A stretch of 64,000 bases of DNA from CAZSDP01 sp964605665 (GCA_964605665.1 CAZSDP010000019.1:1-64000); one strand, 5' to 3'; counted from the first letter of the stretch, positions 55,401-64,000 are shown. The notes: generated by a model from the sequence alone, not told the origin. A program made the numbers and translations.

Positions 55401-56305
55401 ACATCGATGCCTGGCCTGTGCTCATCAACGGGACTCGTCAAAGACCTCTCGAAGACCTCTCCCTACCGATGGTCAGTCACTTCAACCACTGCATCGCCTA
55501 TGTACCTTCCATCGATGGTGGCCTCTTCATCGACGGAACAGCTGAGAATCATGGGATGAATGAACTCCCGATGATGGACTATGGTGCAGAAATCGTCGTG
55601 ATCAAAGACGACGGCGCGGAGCGGCATCAAATCCCCTGGAACACCCCTTCGCAATTCTCCATTTCGGAGCGCACGACCGTCGAGCTAGAAGTCGATGGAA
55701 GCGCCAAAATTCAGCAAGAAGATGTCCTCGTCGGCGAATTCGCGGTTCTCTTCCGTGATCAATTCGAAATCTCGTCAAAGAGAGCGGAACAGATTGAGCG
55801 CGTCCTCGCTCGTCGCTATCCAGGGATCGAAGTTCAAAAGGTCGAAGTCTCCGACCTCAATGATCTCTCTCAACCTGTGACGCTCTCTCTTAAGCTTGCC
55901 GTTCCGAAGCTAGTGGAGCTCGGAAGCGCAGAAGTCGAACTTCCACCGATCCGCGATCTACTCTCCTCGCTCGAAGGCGTGGGCAATGCCGCCAGCCGCC
56001 CCAGCAGGAACGAGTCAGTCTTGCTCGGTAATCCAAAGTCTGGATTTCTACGAGTCGAACTCCAATTGCCAGAGGGTTACGAGGTGAGCTCTCTACCCGA
56101 ATCGTTAGAACTTCGAAGCGACACCGCACAATGCGACTTCAAGTACTTTCAAGAAGGCGACAAGGTCGTGGTTGAGCGAACTTACCAGTTCCCCTCTCCT
56201 CGCGTTGATCCGACTGACTACGCGAACTTCAAGAGAGTTGTCGACCAAATCGAGCAGTCGCTCGACGAACGCATCGTTCTACAGCCGAGCAAGGAGGTGA
56301 ACTGA
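52427..56305 (+). CDS. Large TPR protein with DUF3857 and transglutaminase-like domains
   Basis: 1292 residues from TTG 52427 (GGAGG four bases upstream); an ATG at 52484 with GAGGG abutting is an alternative. A signal helix (LLCALLLGSLLIQ) is followed by a glycan-binding-like beta region and TPR repeats (about 390-650; YALAESYQQTVG, RALELEPNQPKL). DUF3857 begins near residue 697 (YHQKVMRVLTDAGIRQLDTH). A transglutaminase-like fold follows, with FGDCKDKATLICTMLSELDI (catalytic Cys near 976), FNHCIAYV (His near 1022) and FIDGTAEN (Asp near 1036), the complete triad. Such proteins are periplasmic or surface-exposed; the substrate is unknown. Translationally coupled to its paralogue downstream. 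Confidence 0.9.
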   Translation: MATSPHRNQHCRSPKKSRGMRSTFGTPLLCALLLGSLLIQNESDLFGAPSDAAEAANAVWGTGWKTGHDALDSAWELQRAIENFPAIPGLSRVDTRIVATEIALRRFHDVVLATGLPKRGVEILEEFIETPLHPSVQSQAQHLLAIFYHLSGDFEGARREWSSLGFLRSFQLIGPFENERGSGFRAQYPPETEVDLEAEYPGKRGSVSWRSWNEMGIAGQIELGELLRPSEESLAYLVSWIESPKATDAVIRVGSSGAYRIWIDDVEVATADVERPLRLDQDAIPIRLRPGVQQIRILSGQQKGRWAIRVRFTDDAGAPLEDIKVTELPPGEGLVAPPAGFDPRRESSPDLGARSRLSRAEPTAWPLHLSGWIAAEVHAHDLTEHPDREAYRAAIRLDPDNPHLRYALAESYQQTVGHAAEREENPRRQALEETLDLDPTFNRARFALIEYYLDRFNNLTKASELFKSCWEHDPATRDIDRSPQLLELGRRILSLDLGSEAGRPLEMMLIDSLKEKQELRVPVRLTAYRMAQQRGELKEAQAILDEGLELFPLQDELLFARAEFATSLGDLETTRSLLSRRVAARPLQTSGWVALAGFEQSVDRLDSALIALDEALRIAPQSERYLVQRGHLLHLLERDTAARDSWARALELEPNQPKLRALTEYLQSSSPGIEEEFRIDMSSRITAALNSAVEEEDPYHILLENQASDVQEDGTAVRYHQKVMRVLTDAGIRQLDTHVVPYAYGEQWVRILKARIHRPDGSYADARIRNRDPAVREGEYPVWSRALVDLPPLTKGDVVELEYLVEDLRQSFFGDYFGEKVLFGGYLPRSETVYTVRFPSERVLYRRTHQLEEPLITETGQKTTWQWRSTAESKVEPEPAGPPVAELVPHVEISSYKTWDEFATWYHHLIRRQFEVSPEIRAKVEELTSNTDDKAEQVRRIYEFVANEIRYIAWEFGVHGFQPYNASTIFTRRFGDCKDKATLICTMLSELDIDAWPVLINGTRQRPLEDLSLPMVSHFNHCIAYVPSIDGGLFIDGTAENHGMNELPMMDYGAEIVVIKDDGAERHQIPWNTPSQFSISERTTVELEVDGSAKIQQEDVLVGEFAVLFRDQFEISSKRAEQIERVLARRYPGIEVQKVEVSDLNDLSQPVTLSLKLAVPKLVELGSAEVELPPIRDLLSSLEGVGNAASRPSRNESVLLGNPKSGFLRVELQLPEGYEVSSLPESLELRSDTAQCDFKYFQEGDKVVVERTYQFPSPRVDPTDYANFKRVVDQIEQSLDERIVLQPSKEVN

Positions 56306-59300
56306 TGCGTTGGCACCAACTCCCCTCCTCGATCCCCTCCGTCACTTTGGGAATTGCTTTGGTATTCCTCCTCAGTTCGTTCACCGGTCAGGTCACCATG
56401 GCGACCGACCTCGGAACCATCGTCGCCTCTGAGGCGGAGTGTCGCGAAGATCTTGAGACACTCCGAACATCCTGGTGGACCGAACTCAAGCGAGACCCCG
56501 ATTCGGAGGTGGCTTTCGGAATCCTCACTCGCTGGAGTGAGAAACTCGCTGCTGCTCAACCAGGAGGGCCCACAGCCGATGAGTGGCGCGCCCTCGCCCA
56601 ACACACAGAGAATGGTTGGAACCGCCGGAAAATGCTCCGGCGAGCGCTCTCCGTCGCCCGTGTACAGGAGTCACCCTGGTCTCCCCAAGACGTGGGGCTC
56701 GACCGCGGTGTGCTGAGAGATTGGGTCGGACTCGGTCCGATCGGGCAAAATTCAACGGCGGAGCTATACCGCTCAAATCCCGGCTGGGAAGCACCAGAGG
56801 AGAATCAATCGGTCGCTGGAACTTTTGGAGACATCACTTGGCGATCTCTTCCCGTTGCACCACAGGAGCTCCAGCTCTTTCCGAGAAGGTTATCTTCCCG
56901 AATGGGAGCGGTCTCGATCTTACGAACTCGCTATTCACTCTCCTCGCCCACCACCGGATTCCTCGAAGTCACCGGATCGGGTTCCTTTCGAATCCGTCTC
57001 GACCGATCTGACCTGGTGACGATCGATCGAGCCGCTGCGCTTCACCCGAGAAGAGTCCTCATCCCGATTCGACAAGACGCAGGAATCCATACCGTGATGC
57101 TGATCTCCGATGGGGTTTCCCTTCAAGCACGGCTGGTCGACCAGAACGGACGATCTGTCGACTTCACCCCCATCGATCCTTGGGACTCGCGAGCAGATAC
57201 TGATTCGGAGCTTTTGACCGATCTACTTCCGCTCGGGTTTCCTGATCTTGGTTTGGAGCCAGTCGACGATCATGATCGTGCGGCACGCTGCTTTATCGCC
57301 GCCGCTGAATCCGATCTCGCTTCCTTGGATCGACTTCTGCCAGAGACTCCCGATCCGGGAGACGGCGCCGTCGCGCTGGCTCTTGCCGCCGAAGCAGTCC
57401 TGAACCAGATTCCGTGGCTCCCTAGTGAGCTGACCAAGAGTCGCTTGGATCGATTTCGAAAGACCGCCTTGGCCACCGATCCTCTCCTGGTGCCGGTTCG
57501 AATTGCCCAAGCGCGAACTTTGGCTGCCGAAGACCAGGTGCCAAACGCAATGCGAGAGTTGGACAGCCTTCTCGACATCGCCCCAGAGTCGATCAGTCTC
57601 TGGAGAACACGGGAAACGATCGCCCGTCAGGAAGGATGGCAGCGAACTCGATCAGAAGCGCTCAATGCTCTCAGCCAGATCGCACCAGATCACCCTTCAG
57701 TTGTCAGACTCCAGCGGGCCTCCGCTCAGAACCAAGGGCGCACCGATCTCGCTTTCGAACTCAGCATCCGTCTCTTCGAACTCGACCCGCGGCTCTCCAG
57801 TGGCTCTTCTCTCGCCCGCACCTATCTCGAACGAGGGAAGGTCGATGAGGCCTCTCGCGTCGTGACACGTCTCGAAAGGCTCGCCCCCCAATCGATTCAG
57901 ATCTTGAGACTTCGTTCGACCATCGCCCGACAACTTGGAATGGTCGACATCTACCGGGAAAACCTGCTCCCCCAATGGACCCGATGGCAACCGGATGATC
58001 CGGCTCCTTGGGATGATCTGGCAGTGATGGAACTCGAGGCTGGGAATCGAGAGAGAGCGCTGATCGCCCTCGAGAATGCAGCAGAACTCGATCCAGGTCG
58101 TGCAGGCCGCGCCGATCAAATCACCCACCTCAAAGCTGGGAGTCCACTTCCCGGAAACGGCCCTCCCCCAGTCTGGGAAGCAGAGTCGATCGATTTCGCA
58201 ACGGTGATCGCAAACGCCCCTGAGGTCGGATTCTATCCCGGTGCAAATGCGGTCTTGCTCCTCGATCAAATGGTGAGCTTCGCCGACGACAAAAATGGAC
58301 TCACTGAGATGGTCCACCAAGTGATCCGACTCGAATCGCAAGAAGCGATCGAGTCTTATTCGACTCTGCCGACGAATGGACAGACCGTCACCGTCGCGGT
58401 GCACACCACCGACGGAAGGGTTCTCGAGCCGACAGGTGGCTCTACGGCGGGTGGATACACCTTGCCCGGCCTTGAACCTGGAGCAGTGATCGAAGTCCGA
58501 ACGGTCCGCCGTGAAGATCTCCCCGAATATCGCAATCTCGCTCTCGGGCCTTTTTACTTCCAGGATCCCGGATTCCAAACCGCTTTTCACCACACTGAAT
58601 GGGTTGTCTCCTTACCCGAGGATTGGAACCCGGAAATCGTCTCTCGCGCCTCCGCTCCTTCGCCGCAAGAAGAACTGGTCGATCACCGGAAACGCCTCTC
58701 TTGGCGCGTCGACCGCTCTGCGCGACCAGAGCCCGAGTACTTGGCTCCACCCGCGGAACGAATCATTCCAAATGTCACCATCAGAGCTCCGCTCTCCTGG
58801 GACGTCGTCCTACCTCAGATCGCAGGAGAGGTGATTCGGGATGATCGAGTCACACCGACTCTGACCGCCGCCGCGGAAGAGATCACCGAGGGGATTCTCG
58901 GGACGATCGACCGAGCCCGCGCGATCTACGCCGCGGTTTCGGAGCGGATCACTCAAGGTCGTGGCGGAACGAGCGCTACGGAGATTTGGCTCTCCCGCGA
59001 AGGCGATCGAGACCTCGTATTTACCGGTCTCCTCCGAGCAGCTGGAATTCCGTTCAACAAAGTTTGGGCCGGAGAATCTCCAGAACGGAATCCGTGGGCC
59101 GACTGGACAAGTCCACGAGAGTCTGACTTTCAGCGCCTCCTCACCGAACTCGAAGGTGAGGATGGAACGAGACAGTGGATCCACTTCCCGTTCCGGTTAG
59201 CACCATTTGGCAAGCTACCCCGCGAGCTCGTTCGCGCCAAAGCGCTACGCCTCTCGCGATCTGGGGGTGAGTGGTTCACCATGCCCGACCTCGATCCACT

Positions 59301-59949
59301 CCTCGATGCCCAGGCGCTCATCGGAAAAGTGACGCTGAAAGGGAGCCCACCGGAGGCCCAGTTCAACGGTGCACTTGAAGTGAGAGCTCTCGAAGGAGCT
59401 CGCTGGAAAGAACAAATCAAGGATGCGCCGCCCTACTTCCGGTCGAGCATCCTCGAGCAGTTCGTCCAGAGAACTCTGCCGGGGTCTCAGGTCAACTCGG
59501 GTCAGTTCGAAAACTACGACAACCGAGATCAACCATTCCGCATCGCCTTCGATGTCGATGCGCCATCCTTGATTCAAGATCGACAAGGAGTGACCAGTCT
59601 AGCCTCGACGATCTTGCCGAGTCAGCTCCGCCGACTCTTTCTTAGAAATTCCGAGCGCAATTACCCAGTGTTTAGCTTGATCTCGGTCACCCTAGAGGAA
59701 CGAGTTTCCATCGAGCTGGGTAGTCGCCTTCAAGTTGAAGAGGCTCCAGAGGACTTACAGCTCAGTGGACCTTGGGGGAAATTCGTAGCGACCAGCAAAC
59801 TGGAGGGTTCATCGCTTCAACTTGAGCGCACTCTTGAATTGAGACCATTCCTCGTCGGTGCGAACCGATTCGAAGAACTGACCGAGTTCTGTCGGCAGGT
59901 TGATAGAAGAGAAGAGGCGCGAGTCTCTCTGAAGGTCGTGACTCCCTAA
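56305..59949 (+). CDS. Paralogue of the TPR-DUF3857-transglutaminase protein with degenerate catalytic site
   Basis: 1214 residues. ATG 56305 shares one base with the previous stop (TGATG), with AAGGAGGTG five bases upstream. A signal peptide (VTLGIALVFLLSSFTGQ), beta region, TPR repeats (LDPGRAGRADQI near residue 600), a DUF3857-like segment (VIANAPEVGFYPGANAVLLLDQMVSFADDKNGL near 632) and a transglutaminase-like region follow the same order as its neighbour. In the active-site region it reads SREGDRDLVFTGLLRAAGI where the neighbour has RFGDCKDKATLICTMLSEL, so the catalytic Cys is replaced by Arg; the later Asp is recognisable only as PDLDPLLDA. It may be a non-catalytic partner. Confidence 0.85.
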   Translation: MRWHQLPSSIPSVTLGIALVFLLSSFTGQVTMATDLGTIVASEAECREDLETLRTSWWTELKRDPDSEVAFGILTRWSEKLAAAQPGGPTADEWRALAQHTENGWNRRKMLRRALSVARVQESPWSPQDVGLDRGVLRDWVGLGPIGQNSTAELYRSNPGWEAPEENQSVAGTFGDITWRSLPVAPQELQLFPRRLSSRMGAVSILRTRYSLSSPTTGFLEVTGSGSFRIRLDRSDLVTIDRAAALHPRRVLIPIRQDAGIHTVMLISDGVSLQARLVDQNGRSVDFTPIDPWDSRADTDSELLTDLLPLGFPDLGLEPVDDHDRAARCFIAAAESDLASLDRLLPETPDPGDGAVALALAAEAVLNQIPWLPSELTKSRLDRFRKTALATDPLLVPVRIAQARTLAAEDQVPNAMRELDSLLDIAPESISLWRTRETIARQEGWQRTRSEALNALSQIAPDHPSVVRLQRASAQNQGRTDLAFELSIRLFELDPRLSSGSSLARTYLERGKVDEASRVVTRLERLAPQSIQILRLRSTIARQLGMVDIYRENLLPQWTRWQPDDPAPWDDLAVMELEAGNRERALIALENAAELDPGRAGRADQITHLKAGSPLPGNGPPPVWEAESIDFATVIANAPEVGFYPGANAVLLLDQMVSFADDKNGLTEMVHQVIRLESQEAIESYSTLPTNGQTVTVAVHTTDGRVLEPTGGSTAGGYTLPGLEPGAVIEVRTVRREDLPEYRNLALGPFYFQDPGFQTAFHHTEWVVSLPEDWNPEIVSRASAPSPQEELVDHRKRLSWRVDRSARPEPEYLAPPAERIIPNVTIRAPLSWDVVLPQIAGEVIRDDRVTPTLTAAAEEITEGILGTIDRARAIYAAVSERITQGRGGTSATEIWLSREGDRDLVFTGLLRAAGIPFNKVWAGESPERNPWADWTSPRESDFQRLLTELEGEDGTRQWIHFPFRLAPFGKLPRELVRAKALRLSRSGGEWFTMPDLDPLLDAQALIGKVTLKGSPPEAQFNGALEVRALEGARWKEQIKDAPPYFRSSILEQFVQRTLPGSQVNSGQFENYDNRDQPFRIAFDVDAPSLIQDRQGVTSLASTILPSQLRRLFLRNSERNYPVFSLISVTLEERVSIELGSRLQVEEAPEDLQLSGPWGKFVATSKLEGSSLQLERTLELRPFLVGANRFEELTEFCRQVDRREEARVSLKVVTP

Positions 59950-60192
59950 TCGTCTTCACAACAGACGATCATCGAAGAACCTGAAAATTAAATCAGAGGA
60001 AAGTTTCCAACCTTCTTTGCCTCATGCTCTTGGTTTTGCTGACTTCAACAATGATCGGCAAAAATTGTCACTTCTTTACGCCACGGCAACATCACGGTTC
60101 ACCGGTAAAATAGGTCTTGCCTGGAACTCCAATCCAGGTGGCTCGAATGGATCGGGGTTCTCTCGGTCCTGCGCTCCGGAAGGAACCGACGC

Positions 60193-62220
60193 ATGCTCAG
60201 CCGCCAACACTTGGGATGGCTCGAATCATCCCTCCGCAGATTTGTACTCTCTGTATTTGCGGTATCACTCACCTTCATCACCGCGAGCTCCGCTTCAGCA
60301 TCCGATCGCATCACGACCGGCTTGCCCGTCACCATTGACCTGAGCAGCCGTACCCTAGAGCGACGCCCGATTTTGCTGGATGGAATCCCCATTCGCGGGG
60401 TATCTGAAGTGACGATGGTCACTTCACTCGGCCATTCTTCGACCCGCACTCTTGGCACAATTCCCACCCGACTTCCAGAAGTCTATGACCACCAAGGACC
60501 AACGGAACGCTGGAATGTGGTGGCAGCCACCCTCTTCGCCGACATGATCCCGGTTGACGATTGGAGCGTCGCTCCCGGACTGCCCCCAAAGTCCTGGCTC
60601 AGTCACGAGGGTGACTCTTGCCGCCTAGCGCTCAGGCACCGAGTTCATGTGCACAGCACCAGCGATGAGCTCGAAATTTGGGTCGATCCAATTACGGACG
60701 AGGTGCTGGAAAAGAAATCGATACGACGGCACGGTGACTTTGCCGGTGAGGTCGTCGCCTCCATTCCCGCAGAGAATCTCCCCTTCTCACCCAGTGCAGC
60801 ATTGACGCAAGTCGGTCTCAGCGACCTGATGATTTCTCCGGCGGGAGTGCCCTCCATCGTCACGGATGAAATTGGTGAATTTCACCTCTCAAATTCAGCT
60901 CCAACTCTTCTCGTTGCAGCCAGCCTCACTGGCCCACTCATGGACGTTCAAAACCTCGGAGGAATGAACACAAACGTCTTCACGATTCTCAATGACGGGG
61001 TTTACGCGAGCATTCAAATGACTGACCTGACGAGTGAGTTCTCCGTCGCTCAGAGCAGCGCATTCTATGGCATCACGAAAGCCCGTCGCTGGCTCCACAA
61101 TTTAGCACCCGGATTCGGAGCTGTTACCGCGCCGGTCAGCGTCAATGTGAACTTGGCAGGAACATGCTACGCAGCCTACCTCCCCATTTTTCAGATGATC
61201 CAACTGACTCGTGCAGGCGGTGGCTGTGCGAATGCCGCATACGGAACCTTGCTCGCACATGAGTACTTCCATCACATTCAGGAGCAGATACCAGGAAACC
61301 CTGAAGTTGAAATGGAAGAGGCGAATGCAGATATCTTCGCGGCCTTCTGCCTAGACGATCCGCGAATCGGAGCCGACTATTACGGCGTCGGCCAGCCGAT
61401 TCGAGACCTCACCGACCCAGTCGTCTACCCGGTCGCCTCCCTCCTACCACAAGAAACTGGACAACCATTCGCGTGCGCATTCTGGGACTTCCGCCAGCTT
61501 CTGATCGACGAAAACGGTCCCGAAGCGGGTGCGTCTGCTGCAGCCGAGCTGTGGCTCAGTTGGGTCTTTGCAGGAGATGGCATTCTCGATGGAGGAGTAT
61601 TGCTCGACCTTCTTCTCCTCGATGATGACGACAACGACCTCGCTAACGGAACCCCGCACGTCGACGCACTGACTACCGCTTTCCCTGCTCATGGTCTCGA
61701 TCTGCCTGTCATCGAGGTAACCGATCTGACCTGTGAACAAGCAGAGCAGACCGTTCTCCTCGAGTGGGAGCTCCCGGTTCTCGGTACACACACGAGCCTC
61801 GATGTTGTCCGCGATGGCAGAGTGGTTGTCAGTCTCCCTCCCGACTCCACCAGCTTCATCGATGAAGACCCGCAAGGTGGACAGAGAACTTACATCGTCA
61901 TCTCACGGCAAGGTGCGATGAGCGCGACGAGCAATAGCTGTAGCCTGTTCATGCCCGATGTTCAGATGTTCCTCCGCGGCGATCAAAATGGTGATGGCAA
62001 CCTCGACCTCGGAGATGCGATCGCGATTCTCAACCACATCTTCATGAGCGTTCCACTGGGAACTTGCGTCGATGCGATCGACGTAGACGATTCGGGAGAA
62101 CTCGATATCGTCGATCCAATACGCCTGGTCAATTATCTCTTTAACTTCGGCCCTCCACCAGAAGAGCCCTTCCCCGCTGCTGGCTTCGACCCGACACCCG
62201 ACGAGTTTCTCTGCTTGTAA
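60193..62220 (+). CDS. Secreted metalloprotease with dockerin-like domain
   Basis: 675 residues; ATG 60193 with GGAAGGA upstream. A signal peptide (FVLSVFAVSLTFITASSASAS) and a long propeptide-like region precede the catalytic part. LLAHEYFHHIQ near residue 355 is the HExxH zinc motif, with EEANADIFAAF about 15 residues later, which fits a gluzincin-type Glu but at shorter spacing than thermolysin. A fibronectin-like segment (VTDLTCEQAEQTVLLEWELPV...TYIVISRQG) precedes a dockerin pair (GDQNGDGNLDLGDAIAILN, DVDDSGELDIVDPIRLVN) and the tail PFPAAGFDPT...LCL. Ends in a strong terminator. Confidence 0.85.
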   Translation: MLSRQHLGWLESSLRRFVLSVFAVSLTFITASSASASDRITTGLPVTIDLSSRTLERRPILLDGIPIRGVSEVTMVTSLGHSSTRTLGTIPTRLPEVYDHQGPTERWNVVAATLFADMIPVDDWSVAPGLPPKSWLSHEGDSCRLALRHRVHVHSTSDELEIWVDPITDEVLEKKSIRRHGDFAGEVVASIPAENLPFSPSAALTQVGLSDLMISPAGVPSIVTDEIGEFHLSNSAPTLLVAASLTGPLMDVQNLGGMNTNVFTILNDGVYASIQMTDLTSEFSVAQSSAFYGITKARRWLHNLAPGFGAVTAPVSVNVNLAGTCYAAYLPIFQMIQLTRAGGGCANAAYGTLLAHEYFHHIQEQIPGNPEVEMEEANADIFAAFCLDDPRIGADYYGVGQPIRDLTDPVVYPVASLLPQETGQPFACAFWDFRQLLIDENGPEAGASAAAELWLSWVFAGDGILDGGVLLDLLLLDDDDNDLANGTPHVDALTTAFPAHGLDLPVIEVTDLTCEQAEQTVLLEWELPVLGTHTSLDVVRDGRVVVSLPPDSTSFIDEDPQGGQRTYIVISRQGAMSATSNSCSLFMPDVQMFLRGDQNGDGNLDLGDAIAILNHIFMSVPLGTCVDAIDVDDSGELDIVDPIRLVNYLFNFGPPPEEPFPAAGFDPTPDEFLCL

Positions 62221-62246
62221 GAGTCGATGTCACCTTCGATGACAAA

Positions 62247-62280
62247 ACAGGGGTGAAGGAGCTAACTCCTTCACCCCTGT
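62247..62280. terminator. Strong bidirectional terminator hairpin
   Basis: ACAGGGGTGAAGGAG pairs perfectly with CTCCTTCACCCCTGT across a CTAA loop (15-bp stem), with AAAA upstream and TTCTT downstream. It sits between convergent genes 60193-62220 and 62342-63751 and can serve both strands. Confidence 0.92.
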
Positions 62281-62341
62281 TCTTCATTTGCCGACTTCAG
62301 AATCGATCTGAGATCGAAACTGTATTTCTCTCAGTTTGAGT

Positions 62342-63751
62342 TCAGTTTCCGTCGGGATTGTCGGGGGTTCGCTTTTCGTCGACCTTCATCACTGTGAACT
62401 TCCCGCCCGTGGCATCTGCCAACTCCTTGAGCCACGCATTTGCTGAGACAAGATCTGGGTTGGCTTGGCCCCCTGACGGATGGGGCACCGGATCAAATCC
62501 GAAGGTGTGGATCTTGATCTTTCGGAATCGATTCAGCTCGAAGAGCTTGTCGAGGATCGGCCGCGTTGGATCATTCGTCTTACCGTCTCTTGAAGGTAAT
62601 CCGTCGGAAAGAAAGTAGATCGTATTGGTCTTGGCATCGGCGTTGAAGGCCTTCACCAAAGCGTCGAGAGTTGAAGTGTTCCCGCGATGTTTGATTCCCT
62701 CAATCCACTTGTTTGCTTTCTTCTTGTTTCCTCCAGTAGCAGGGACCGCTTTCTTCAGAAACTTGGTGGTTGCAGAATCAAACTGAACGCAATTGAAGAA
62801 CGCGTCTTTCCCCAAAGCTCGGATCACCCGAACCAATTCACGCTTGGCCATACTGATTCGCATCCAGAATTCCGCGAGACGGATGTCCTCCGGGGTCATT
62901 TGGCCACCACCCGAACTTCCGCCACCATCAGATCCGTCACCTCTTGATAATCCGGGAATGTCATTCTTCATGACGTATCTCATTGAACCGGAGGTATCGA
63001 TCACGAAGACCACGTTCTTCGATTCAACAGGGACTCCCCAGAAGTCAGGATCCTCTCCGCGACGCTTCCGCTGGACCCCCGTCTTGCCTTCATGGTCGCT
63101 CTTCTTCGGATCGAAACTCCCCTTGTTCGGCTCCCACCACGCGATCCAATCTTCGATGACATCGAAGTCCTGGCCGGTCAGGGTCCAAAGAGAGTCTCGA
63201 ACTTGATGGTAGAGGACGTCCTTACGCTTCTTGCTCAACTTCTGCAGTAAGTCGATGAGAGGACCGATCGCTTCACTTGATTGGCTCTTTGCGAGGTGCT
63301 CTACCGCTGCTCCCTGAACAAAGGAAGATTTGTCTTCCAGGTATGTTCCGAGTCCGGCAATCGCTTCAGGTGATCCGATCTCCGCCGTGATATCGACAAG
63401 GTAAACTCGCTCCCGGAAGTCAGACTTATTGTCGATCTTGTCGTACTTCGCGGTCACATACGTCAACGCACTGTCGATTTGCGCGAGATTCTTCAACGCC
63501 TCCCCGTAGAGCTTTGGAGTGGTCGCATGCCTGAGACCAAGGTCATACAGTGTGTCAAAGGCATCCTCGGTATCGAGGTCTGCAATGTCCCCCATCAGCT
63601 CGATGGCTGCGGACTCGTTGTCCGCGGCAATCGCCTTGAGAAAGTCTTTACGGAACGCTTTGAGTTGCTTCTTGTCCGCGAAAACCGGCATGGCCACCGC
63701 AAAAATCAGCAGTAACGCAATCCAAGAGGAGCGCTTCTGGACCATCATCAT
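62342..63751 (-). CDS. Secreted HEAT-like/VWA-domain protein
   Basis: 469 residues. Three ATGs (63751, 63748, 63745) follow GGAAAGGA; the third gives the best spacing. The signal peptide is SWIALLLIFAVAMPVFADK. The first half is helical with HEAT-like repeats (SFVQGAAVEHLAKSQSSEAIGPLIDLLQKL) and SLWTLTGQDFDVIEDWIAWWEPNKG. The VWA domain has the MIDAS motif DTSGSMRY, with the later T and D positions (GNTSTLDAL, FLSDGLPS). A Gly/Ser loop (GDGSDGGGSSGGG) interrupts after the MIDAS strand. VWA domains bind metal-dependent ligands. Ends at the shared terminator. Confidence 0.85.
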   Translation of the reverse strand: MMMVQKRSSWIALLLIFAVAMPVFADKKQLKAFRKDFLKAIAADNESAAIELMGDIADLDTEDAFDTLYDLGLRHATTPKLYGEALKNLAQIDSALTYVTAKYDKIDNKSDFRERVYLVDITAEIGSPEAIAGLGTYLEDKSSFVQGAAVEHLAKSQSSEAIGPLIDLLQKLSKKRKDVLYHQVRDSLWTLTGQDFDVIEDWIAWWEPNKGSFDPKKSDHEGKTGVQRKRRGEDPDFWGVPVESKNVVFVIDTSGSMRYVMKNDIPGLSRGDGSDGGGSSGGGQMTPEDIRLAEFWMRISMAKRELVRVIRALGKDAFFNCVQFDSATTKFLKKAVPATGGNKKKANKWIEGIKHRGNTSTLDALVKAFNADAKTNTIYFLSDGLPSRDGKTNDPTRPILDKLFELNRFRKIKIHTFGFDPVPHPSGGQANPDLVSANAWLKELADATGGKFTVMKVDEKRTPDNPDGN

Positions 63752-64000
63752 TCCTTTCCGAGGGGGTACTCCGGGAAGAGTGTATCTAACCCGTGGTTCC
63801 CTCCCAGCTCTTCTCATCGATCTAAGAGAGACAGAATCGCTGAAAATCTACGAAGTGGGCTCTCCAAGGGTAGAGCGCTCAGCAAATTCCGAATTCAAAA
63901 CTCCACCTAACTCGATCGAGAAAACCGAACCGGGTCAGCGGAGGCCCCAATAGTGTATCGGCAGTCCAAAGAGGGAACTAGCGGTCCCAGACGTCCAACT
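63752..64000. other. Right window edge, no gene seen
   Basis: 249 bases upstream of the VWA gene. It should carry its promoter. Open frames reach the edge but none has a recognisable domain. Confidence 0.4.

Noticed and set aside
1..64000. tRNA, rRNA, riboswitch or insertion-sequence features
   Set aside because: None was seen by eye on either strand; no cloverleaf ending in CCA, no transposase and no recognisable riboswitch core. A covariance-model scan could change this.

Overview
The window looks like a chromosomal piece of a planctomycete-like bacterium (phylum Planctomycetota or a close relative, probably uncultured). The evidence is the protein mix: several secreted proteins ending in paired dockerin-like EF-hand repeats (GDxNxDG...DAxxxL), LamG/concanavalin-like and NPCBM domains, DUF3857 plus transglutaminase proteins, FHA-domain signalling proteins and pseudopilins, next to ordinary housekeeping genes (holA, rpsO, pnp, rny, dtd, dacB). 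I saw no rRNA, tRNA, transposase, phage gene or CRISPR array. One 100-base run of N (47634-47733) is an assembly gap inside a tandem repeat. The first ~940 bases look GC-richer and are poorly explained.

Layout: 491-3774 (-) small ORF and two secreted beta-propeller/dockerin proteins; 4311-5384 (+) holA; 5392-25246 (-) one long operon-like run of twelve genes: an FHA-GAF-sigma54 activator, an FHA-TM protein with a CBM4/9-like periplasmic part, a PilM-PilN (GspL-like) fusion, a GspM/PilO-like protein, a small membrane protein, a TPR-LamG secreted protein, then pseudopilins GspG, GspH-LamG, a giant 1851-residue GspK, GspJ, GspI and a small membrane protein; 25574-27256 (-) PBP4-type dacB; 27405-28811 (+) an unrecognised basic protein with a Cys/His cluster; 28851-32052 (-) dipeptidase, amidohydrolase and small secreted protein; 32241-35047 (-) rpsO-pnp; 35421-43461 polysaccharide genes (manC, PIG-L deacetylase, O-antigen ligase-like, WbqC-like, WecA-like) interrupted by dtd, a DnaJ-TPR gene and a lone flagellar rod/hook gene; 43488-45987 (-) rny-ymdB; 46243-50167 (-) SH3, DUF89 and SPOR-like proteins; 51030-59949 (+) an NPCBM protein and two very large paralogous TPR-DUF3857-transglutaminase proteins; 60193-62220 (+) a dockerin-type metalloprotease; 62342-63751 (-) a HEAT-like/VWA protein.

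The most interesting unit is the 5.4-25.2 kb operon. It encodes the full pseudopilin set G-H-I-J-K and an inner-membrane L/M-like platform, but not the secretin, ATPase or GspF. Two pseudopilins and an exported TPR protein carry concanavalin-like domains, and the FHA membrane protein has a CBM4/9-like segment. My inference is a polysaccharide- or surface-binding pseudopilus controlled by an FHA-type sigma54 activator encoded first in the run, with a near-perfect 20-bp palindrome about 230 bp upstream of that gene. The two paralogous transglutaminase-like proteins, of which the second has lost the catalytic Cys, and the shared C-terminal tail of three dockerin proteins are the next most notable points.
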